The notes beneath the pieces are model-generated. The model was not told the origin of the DNA, searched no databases, and was given only the letters and a program-made list of their open reading frames with translations. Below are positions 5,593 through 10,814 of a DNA stretch of 10,814 nt, one piece after another (position 1 is the stretch's first letter; every line of letters starts with the position of its first letter). The stretch is taken from the NCBI GenBank assembly GCA_900547645.1, contig URHP01000054.1, positions 1-10,814 of the forward strand, read 5' to 3'. Source of the stretch: an uncultured Eubacteriales bacterium (GTDB taxonomy: Bacteria; Bacillota; Clostridia; Christensenellales; Borkfalkiaceae). A program made the position numbers and the translations under genes.

Positions 5593-5613
5593 CGCCCGTA
5601 AGATCGTTTTTTT
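5579..5613 (+). terminator. Attenuator terminator of the pyr leader
   Basis: A 12-bp stem pairs 5579-5590 (ACGGTCTTGCGG) with 5596-5607 (CCGTAAGATCGT), with two G.T wobbles and loop CACGC. A run of seven T residues follows (5607-5613). It lies 14 bases before the pyrR start, which is typical for transcription attenuation rather than for ending an upstream gene. Confidence 0.9.
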
Positions 5614-5627
5614 ATGGAGTGAATGGT

Positions 5628-6167
5628 ATGCCGAAAGATCATGTCATCATGGATGCGGACGGAATGGCGCGCACGCTCCGCCGCCTTTCGCACGAGATCG
5701 AGGAGCGCAACGAGGGACTTGAAAACGTCGTTCTCGTGGGCGTGAAGCGCGGGGGCGAGGTCGTTGCCCGCAGGCTCGCCGCGCTCATTTCCGCTTCGGG
5801 CAGGGGCGAAGTTCCCTGCGCGGGGCTGGATATCACCATGGCGCGCGACGATCTGGTCTCGGCGTTCATCCTGCCCGACGCGGAGAGGAACGAACTCGGG
5901 TTTTCCCTCGAAGGAAAGACGGTCGTTTTGTGCGACGACGTCCTGCATACGGGCAGGAGCGCGGTCGCGGGGATCGAAGCGCTCTTCCGTCTCGGACGGC
6001 CCGCAAAGATCCAGCTGCTCGTCCTTGTGGACCGCGGCGGCAGGGAGCTGCCCGTCCGCGCGGACTATGCGGGCAAGAACGTGCCGACGGCGAAAGAGGA
6101 GTATATCGAAGTGCGCTTCCGCGAGCTGGGAAGCGACGTGGACGCACTGACGATCACAAGGAGATAA
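5628..6167 (+). CDS. pyrR: PyrR, pyr operon regulator / uracil phosphoribosyltransferase
   Basis: This 179-residue protein of normal PyrR length has the PRPP-binding loop VVLCDDVLHTGRS with the acidic pair at D103-D104. It also has the family hallmark DRGGRELPVRADYAGKN near the C-terminus. PyrR binds UMP and the pyr leader RNA to promote termination, and in many species it also has uracil phosphoribosyltransferase activity. The start at 5628 follows GGAGTG (5616-5621) and lies right after the attenuator; an in-frame upstream start at 5535 would lie inside the attenuator and is rejected. It is the first gene of the operon, so its own synthesis is under the same attenuator. The stop lies one base before the pyrB ATG. 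Confidence 0.96.
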   Translation: MPKDHVIMDADGMARTLRRLSHEIEERNEGLENVVLVGVKRGGEVVARRLAALISASGRGEVPCAGLDITMARDDLVSAFILPDAERNELGFSLEGKTVVLCDDVLHTGRSAVAGIEALFRLGRPAKIQLLVLVDRGGRELPVRADYAGKNVPTAKEEYIEVRFRELGSDVDALTITRR

Positions 6168-6168
6168 C

Positions 6169-7089
6169 ATGCTGAAACACAAGGACGTACTGGGGCTCTA
6201 CGAGCTGTCTGCGGAGGAGATCGACGAGATCCTCACCGTGGGCATGAGCATGAAAAAGCTGTTGAAGCAGAACATCAAAAAACTGCCTCATCTGCAGGGC
6301 AAGTCGGTGACGACGCTCTTCTATGAGAACAGCACGCGCACGCGCTGCTCCTTCGAGCTGGCGGCAAAGTACATGGGCGCGCACGTCGTCAACATTTCGG
6401 CGTCCTCCTCTTCGGTGCAGAAGGGGGAGACGCTCGTGGATACGGGCAAGACGCTGGACGCGATGAAGAACGACGTCATCGTTATCCGCCATCCGATGGG
6501 CGGTGCGCCCGCGCTGCTCGCCAAAACGGTGAAGGCGCACGTCGTCAACGCGGGCGACGGCATGAACGAGCATCCCTCGCAGGCGCTCCTGGACATGCTC
6601 ACCATGCGCGAAAACTTTGCGTCGCTGCAGGGGCTCAGGGTCGCCATCCTCGGCGATATTCTGCATTCGCGCGTTGCAAAGAGCAACCTGTTCGGACTCA
6701 AAAAGATGGGCGCGGAGGTGACCATGTTCGCCCCGCGCACGCTCATGCCCACGGGCATCGACCGAATGGGGGCAAAGGTCTGCTCCTCCCGCGAGGAAGC
6801 CGTGGAGGGCGCGGACGTCGTGATGGGACTCAGGATCCAGCTCGAGCGCCAGCATGCGGGCAACTTCCCTTCGCTCGGCGAATATGCGAAGTTTTACGGC
6901 GTGAACGAGGAGATCATGAAGTATGCCAAGCCCGGCGCGCTCGTCATGCATCCGGGACCCGTCAACCGCGGCGTGGAACTCACCAGCGGGCTCATCGACG
7001 GCGATACCTCCCGCATCGAAGAGCAGGTCCTCTCGGGCATTGCGGTCAGAATGGCGATCCTGTTTCTGCTCACCAAGGAGGAAGTCTGA
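6169..7089 (+). CDS. pyrB: Aspartate carbamoyltransferase catalytic subunit
   Basis: PyrB joins carbamoyl phosphate and aspartate to N-carbamoyl-aspartate, the first committed step of pyrimidine synthesis, in the cytosol. The 306 residues match the usual catalytic-chain length. STRTR (55-59) is the carbamoyl-phosphate motif, and SVQKGET supplies the mobile-loop Lys. RHPMGG (from R107), the NAGDGMNEHPSQALLD segment and HPGPVNRG (from H261) are further signatures. AAGGAG at 6158-6163 lies five bases before the start, and the gene begins one base after pyrR ends. No pyrI regulatory subunit gene lies next to it, so control is probably at transcription, as in Bacillus. Confidence 0.97.
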   Translation: MLKHKDVLGLYELSAEEIDEILTVGMSMKKLLKQNIKKLPHLQGKSVTTLFYENSTRTRCSFELAAKYMGAHVVNISASSSSVQKGETLVDTGKTLDAMKNDVIVIRHPMGGAPALLAKTVKAHVVNAGDGMNEHPSQALLDMLTMRENFASLQGLRVAILGDILHSRVAKSNLFGLKKMGAEVTMFAPRTLMPTGIDRMGAKVCSSREEAVEGADVVMGLRIQLERQHAGNFPSLGEYAKFYGVNEEIMKYAKPGALVMHPGPVNRGVELTSGLIDGDTSRIEEQVLSGIAVRMAILFLLTKEEV

Positions 7090-7145
7090 CGCGCGGCGGT
7101 CAGCCGAAGGCGCTGCGATCCGAAAAATAAGGAAGGGACAAGGTT

Positions 7146-8402
7146 ATGATCATCAGAAATGCAGACGTCGTGCTCAAAGACGGCGTCAGAAAACTCGATA
7201 TTCGCATTGAAAGCGGCAGGATCGCCGAACTCGGCGCGGGGCTGAAGGGCGACGGCGTCGATTGCGCGGGGCTTACCGTATTTCCGGGGCTCATCGATAT
7301 GCACGTGCATCTCAGGGAGCCCGGATTTGAAAAGAAGGAGGACATCGCTTCGGGCAGCGCGGCGGCGGTCAAAGGGGGCTTCACGCAGATCTGCTGCATG
7401 CCCAACACCAAGCCCGTTACCGACAACAAAGTGGTCGTCTCCTATATTAAAAACCGCGCGAAGGAGGTGGGACTGTGCAAGGTGCATCCCATCGGCGCGA
7501 TCACCGAAGGACAGAAGGGGGAGACGCTCGCCGCCATCGGCGCGATGAAGGCGGCGGGTGCGGTCGCCATTTCCGAGGACGGAAAGAGCGTCCCCTCCAC
7601 CAAGATCATGGTAAACGCCATGCTGTATGCGGCGGATTTCGGGCTGAAGTGCCTGTGCCACTGCGAGGACGCCTCGCTCGTGGACGGCGGCGTCGTCCAC
7701 GAAGGCTACTACTCCACGCTCACGGGGCTCAAGGGCAGCATCCGCGCCGCCGAGGACATCGTCATCGCCCGCGAGATCTGCCTTGCCGAAAGCCTTGCGC
7801 TTCCCGTGCATATCTGTCACGTCTCGACGTACAGCGGCGTGCAGCTCATCCGCGAGGCGAAGGCGCGCGGCGTGCAGGTGACGGCGGAGACCTGCCCGCA
7901 CTACTTTACGCTGACCGACGAGGTGATCGCTTCCTTCGACACGAACACCAAAGTCAATCCGCCCATCCGCGAAGAAAAGGACAGGCTTGCGATCGTCGAA
8001 GGGCTGAAGGACGGCACGCTGGACTGCATCGTCACCGATCATGCGCCGCACCACTTCGACGACAAAAACGTGGAATACGCCCTGGCGGCGTTCGGCATCA
8101 GCGGGCTGGAGACCTCGTTCGCGCTCTCGTATACGCAGCTCGTCAGAAGCGGCGCGCTCACGCTTCCCGAACTTGCCGAAAAGATGAGCGCTGCGCCCGC
8201 GCGCATTCTCGGGTTGGAGGGCGGCGCGATCGAGGAGGGCGCGCCCGCCGATCTGACGATCGCCGATCTCGGCGAAAAGTGGACGGTCGATCCCGCGCAG
8301 TTTGTCTCCAAGGGCAAGAATACCCCCTTTGCCGGCAGGGAGGTGTACGGAAAGGTGAAGTACACGCTGGTGGACGGCGAAATCAGATACCGCGAACAAT
8401 AA
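7146..8402 (+). CDS. pyrC: Dihydroorotase, type I
   Basis: PyrC cyclises carbamoyl-aspartate to dihydroorotate. The 418-residue protein belongs to the long, type I class of the amidohydrolase superfamily. Expected metal ligands are all visible: H53 and H55 (MHVHLREPG), D145 (EDGK), H172 (CHCED), H225 (HICHVST) and D298 (VTDHAPH). Their spacing is a constant six residues below the Bacillus numbering as I recall it, which supports both the class and the start. The start has AAGGAAGG nearby (about 7130-7137). A 56-base gap separates it from pyrB, with no terminator or promoter seen, so it stays in the operon. Confidence 0.97.
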   Translation: MIIRNADVVLKDGVRKLDIRIESGRIAELGAGLKGDGVDCAGLTVFPGLIDMHVHLREPGFEKKEDIASGSAAAVKGGFTQICCMPNTKPVTDNKVVVSYIKNRAKEVGLCKVHPIGAITEGQKGETLAAIGAMKAAGAVAISEDGKSVPSTKIMVNAMLYAADFGLKCLCHCEDASLVDGGVVHEGYYSTLTGLKGSIRAAEDIVIAREICLAESLALPVHICHVSTYSGVQLIREAKARGVQVTAETCPHYFTLTDEVIASFDTNTKVNPPIREEKDRLAIVEGLKDGTLDCIVTDHAPHHFDDKNVEYALAAFGISGLETSFALSYTQLVRSGALTLPELAEKMSAAPARILGLEGGAIEEGAPADLTIADLGEKWTVDPAQFVSKGKNTPFAGREVYGKVKYTLVDGEIRYREQ

Positions 8403-8437
8403 ACGCGACGGTGCGTTGCATTCTCAGGAGAAATATT

Positions 8438-9349
8438 ATGATCATCGATAAACTGATTGAAAAGATCATCGACATGCAGAACCCCACCTGCGTGGGGCTG
8501 GATACGCAGCTCGGCTATCTGCCCGAAGAGATGCGCACGGGCGTTTCCTCGTTCGGGCAGGCGGCGGACGCGATCCTCGCGTTCAACAAAAAGATCGTGG
8601 ACAGCGTGTGCGACATCGTGCCCGCCGTCAAAGTGCAGATCGCCTACTATGAACAGTACGGCGCGGCGGGCGTGCAGGCGTTTCTGGACACCGTCGCCTA
8701 TGCGCGGGGGAAGGGGCTCTTCGTCATTGCGGACTGCAAGCGCAACGACATCGGTTCGACGGCGGCGCGCTATTCCGCGGCGTATCTCGGCGAGACGGCG
8801 CTCGGCGATGCGAAGGTCATGGCGGCAGGCTGCGACTTCCTCACCGTCAACGCCTATCTGGGGACGGACGGCGTACAGCCCTTCCTCGACGACTGCAGAA
8901 CGTATGACCGCGGGCTGTTCATCCTCGTCAAGACCAGCAATCCCTCCTCGGGGGAGCTGCAGGATCTGAAGCTCGCGGACGGGCGCACCGTGTACGAGTG
9001 CATGGGGGACATGGTCGAGGGCTGGGGCTCCGGTCTGGTCGGCGCATACGGCTATTCCGCGGTGGGCGCGGTGGTCGGCGCAACGCATCCCGTGCAGGCA
9101 AAGATCCTGCGCGAGCGCCTGAAGCACACCTTCTTTCTCATTCCGGGATACGGCGCGCAGGGCGGGAATGCAGAGATGCTCAAAAACTGCTTTGACGCGA
9201 ACGGGTTGGGCGGCATCGTCAACAATTCGCGCGGCATTCTGTGCGCCTATCAGAAAAACGGCGGGACGTATTACGATGCGGCGCGCGCGGCATGCATCGC
9301 CATGCAGAAGGACCTTGCGTCCGTGTTGGGGGAGATATGCGCGAAATAA
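8438..9349 (+). CDS. pyrF: Orotidine 5'-phosphate decarboxylase, type 2
   Basis: PyrF converts OMP to UMP, the last step of the pathway. The 303-residue protein carries the active-site motif DCKRND (D99, K101, D104) in VIADCKRNDIGST, the N-terminal CVGLDTQ strand and the C-terminal NNSRGI phosphate-binding region. Length and motif context match the longer type 2 subfamily rather than the roughly 240-residue type 1 enzyme of Bacillus. The ATG at 8438 follows CAGGAG (8425-8430) with a 7-base spacer. The same frame stays open far upstream through pyrC in another frame, which is an artefact of GC-rich sequence. The end overlaps pyrK by 13 bases. Confidence 0.96.
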   Translation: MIIDKLIEKIIDMQNPTCVGLDTQLGYLPEEMRTGVSSFGQAADAILAFNKKIVDSVCDIVPAVKVQIAYYEQYGAAGVQAFLDTVAYARGKGLFVIADCKRNDIGSTAARYSAAYLGETALGDAKVMAAGCDFLTVNAYLGTDGVQPFLDDCRTYDRGLFILVKTSNPSSGELQDLKLADGRTVYECMGDMVEGWGSGLVGAYGYSAVGAVVGATHPVQAKILRERLKHTFFLIPGYGAQGGNAEMLKNCFDANGLGGIVNNSRGILCAYQKNGGTYYDAARAACIAMQKDLASVLGEICAK

Positions 9350-10089
9350 CGGCGACGGTGCTCGAAAACAAGCGCATCGCGGATGAAATTTATTCGCTGA
9401 CGTTTGCCGCGGACGAGGAGCTTTCCGTGCGTCCCGGGCAGTTCGTCATGGTGGGCGTGGGGGGCTATCCGCTGCGCCGCCCCATTGCAGTCTGCAAGGC
9501 GGACGGCGAACGCGTGACGGTGTGTTACCGTTTGAAGGGCGGCGGAACGCGCGCGCTGGCGCGCGATTACCGCATGGGAGAAAAGCTCTCCGTGCTGCTG
9601 CCGCTCGGCAACGGGTTTTACGTCAAAGATTCGGAAAAAAAGGTCGCCGTCGTGGGCGGCGGCGTGGGGATCTTCCCGCTCATTGCCGCCATCCGCGCGT
9701 ACAGCAAGGACAGACAGGTGTACGCCTATATGGGCTTCCGCAACCGTGCCGCCGTCTGCATGGAGTATGAAATGGCGCGCGGGGAAAAGCTCGTCATCGC
9801 CACGGACGACGGCAGTTTCGGTTTTCACGGGACGAGCGTACAGGCGTTCATGCAGGATTTTGACGCGGTAAAGCCGGACGTCGTGCTCGCGTGCGGTCCC
9901 ACGCCCATGCTGCGCGCGCTGAAAACGGCAATGACGGGAAAGAACGTTCCCGTCTACGTCTCGCTGGAGGAGCGCATGGGCTGCGGCATCGGCGCGTGTC
10001 TTGTGTGCGTGTGCGAAAAGACGGGCGGCACGCATGCCCGCGTCTGCAAGGACGGCCCCGTATTCGAGATCAACGACGTGGAACTGTAA
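9337..10089 (+). CDS. pyrK: Dihydroorotate dehydrogenase B, electron-transfer subunit
   Basis: PyrK is the FAD and [2Fe-2S] subunit that passes electrons from the PyrD subunit to NAD+. In its 250 residues, the flavin-binding motif RPGQFVMVGV...LRRPI comes first, then the dinucleotide-binding VVGGGVGIFPL. A cysteine cluster follows in ERMGCGIGACLVCVC and ARVCKDGPVF: C216, C221, C224 and C237 match the cluster ligands, and C226 is an extra cysteine. The start at 9337 follows GGGGGAG (9328-9334) and lies inside the end of pyrF, giving a 13-base overlap and likely translational coupling. An in-frame extension to 9241 lies within pyrF and lacks support. Confidence 0.95.
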   Translation: MREITATVLENKRIADEIYSLTFAADEELSVRPGQFVMVGVGGYPLRRPIAVCKADGERVTVCYRLKGGGTRALARDYRMGEKLSVLLPLGNGFYVKDSEKKVAVVGGGVGIFPLIAAIRAYSKDRQVYAYMGFRNRAAVCMEYEMARGEKLVIATDDGSFGFHGTSVQAFMQDFDAVKPDVVLACGPTPMLRALKTAMTGKNVPVYVSLEERMGCGIGACLVCVCEKTGGTHARVCKDGPVFEINDVEL

Positions 10090-10130
10090 ATAAAAACGGC
10101 GGAATATTTAACGGAAAAGGAAGGGTATCA

Positions 10131-10814
10131 ATGGCAGATTTAAGCGTCGAGCTTTGCGGGGTGAAATTAAAAAACCCCGTGATCCCCGCATCGGGTACGT
10201 TCGGATTCGGGCGGGAGTTTGATGAAATTTACGATATTTCCTGCCTCGGCGGCGTGGCGACCAAGGGGATCGCGCTCGTTCCGTGGGGCGGCAATCCCGT
10301 CCCGCGCATTGCCGAAAGCCGCGGCGTCATCTTAAACGCCGTGGGGCTGCAGAATCCCGGCGTGGAGAAGTTTATCGCCGAAGATCTTGCATGGCTGAAG
10401 AAAAAGACGCGCGTCATTGCCAACGTGGTGGGACGCACGATCGAGGACTATGAGGGCGTGTGCGCCCGTCTTGACGGGCTGGTCGATTTTCTGGAGCTGA
10501 ATATCTCCTGCCCCAACGTCAGGTGCGGGGGCATGGCGTTCGGCATCCGTCCCGAAACCATCGGGGAAGTCACTGCGCGTGCCAAAAAGAAGTGCCAGAA
10601 TACCCCCCTCATCGTCAAACTTTCGCCCAACGTCGAAAGCATTTCGGCAAACGCGCAGGCGGCGCAGCGGGGCGGAGCGGACGCGCTGTCCCTCGTCAAT
10701 ACGTTTACGGGAATGGCGATCGACATCGAGCGCCGCCGTCCCATTCTCGCCAACAATACGGGCGGGGTGTCCGGCGCGGGCATCAAGCCCATTGCCGTGC
10801 GCATGGTGTACGAA
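10131..10814 (+). CDS. pyrD: Dihydroorotate dehydrogenase B, catalytic subunit (3' end outside window)
   Basis: PyrD oxidises dihydroorotate to orotate using FMN and, with PyrK, forms the NAD+-dependent class 1B enzyme in the cytosol. The window holds 228 codons, about three quarters of the usual length of roughly 300. Visible features are the N-terminal NPVIPASGTFGFG and the catalytic cysteine C127 in NISCPNVRCGG, a class 1 pattern (class 2 uses serine). KLSPNV and LVNTFTGMAID, with the following PILANNTGGVSG, belong to the FMN and substrate region. The ATG at 10131 follows AAGGAAGGG. The frame is intact to the last base, so truncation is due to the window only. Confidence 0.95.
   Translation, partial: MADLSVELCGVKLKNPVIPASGTFGFGREFDEIYDISCLGGVATKGIALVPWGGNPVPRIAESRGVILNAVGLQNPGVEKFIAEDLAWLKKKTRVIANVVGRTIEDYEGVCARLDGLVDFLELNISCPNVRCGGMAFGIRPETIGEVTARAKKKCQNTPLIVKLSPNVESISANAQAAQRGGADALSLVNTFTGMAIDIERRRPILANNTGGVSGAGIKPIAVRMVYE

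Noticed and set aside
5535..5627. Upstream in-frame start for pyrR
   Set aside because: It would translate the attenuator stem and terminator; the start at 5628 has a ribosome site and gives the normal family N-terminus.
7475..8437. Large N-terminal extension of pyrF in the same frame
   Set aside because: It overlaps pyrC in another frame and translates to Arg-rich shadow sequence; pyrF starts at 8438 after CAGGAG.
6894..9127. Long antisense open frames over pyrB-pyrC-pyrF
   Set aside because: Shadow frames of GC-rich genes with low-complexity Arg/Ala/His-rich translations and no recognisable domain.

Overview
The window looks like the end of a contig from a moderately GC-rich, Gram-positive-type bacterium, most likely a gut-type member of Clostridia (Bacillota). 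The evidence is consensus sigma-A promoters with 17-bp spacers, strong GGAGG-type ribosome sites, lipoproteins with classical lipoboxes, a PyrR-type pyr operon with a leader attenuator, and a PyrK/PyrD (class 1B) dihydroorotate dehydrogenase. Placement below class is a guess. The first 55 bases are not genomic: they are an Illumina Nextera i7 adapter plus transposon mosaic end, so the first gene starts artificially.

Layout. 1-55 adapter. 56-1576 is a 5'-truncated secreted-type serine protease with two trypsin/HtrA-like domains and a PDZ domain. 1577-1775 is non-coding and holds inverted and direct repeats. 1776-2193 is a stable-RNA transcription unit: a perfect consensus promoter, two nearly identical tandem tRNA-Gly-derived units with a structured insertion in the T loop and no acceptor stem, one intact tRNA-Gly(CCC), and a terminator. 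2215-4707 is a two-gene operon of paralogous glycine-rich lipoproteins with its own promoter and terminator. 4725-5456 is a metallophosphoesterase whose promoter sits so close to the start codon that its mRNA is predicted to be leaderless. 5474-10814 is the pyrimidine operon pyrR-pyrB-pyrC-pyrF-pyrK-pyrD; pyrD is cut by the window end.

The pyr genes together supply ATCase, dihydroorotase, dihydroorotate dehydrogenase and OMP decarboxylase. PyrR, the first gene product, should sense UMP and close the operon through the leader, where I can draw the anti-antiterminator with a CNGNGA-type hexaloop, the antiterminator and the terminator. Carbamoyl-phosphate synthetase and pyrE are not in the window and may lie beyond it.

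The most unusual element is the tRNA-Gly-like tandem array at 1817-2093. Both differences between the two units fall in predicted hairpin loops, one of them keeping a GNRA tetraloop. Whether it is a decaying duplication or a functional tRNA-mimic RNA cannot be decided from sequence alone.
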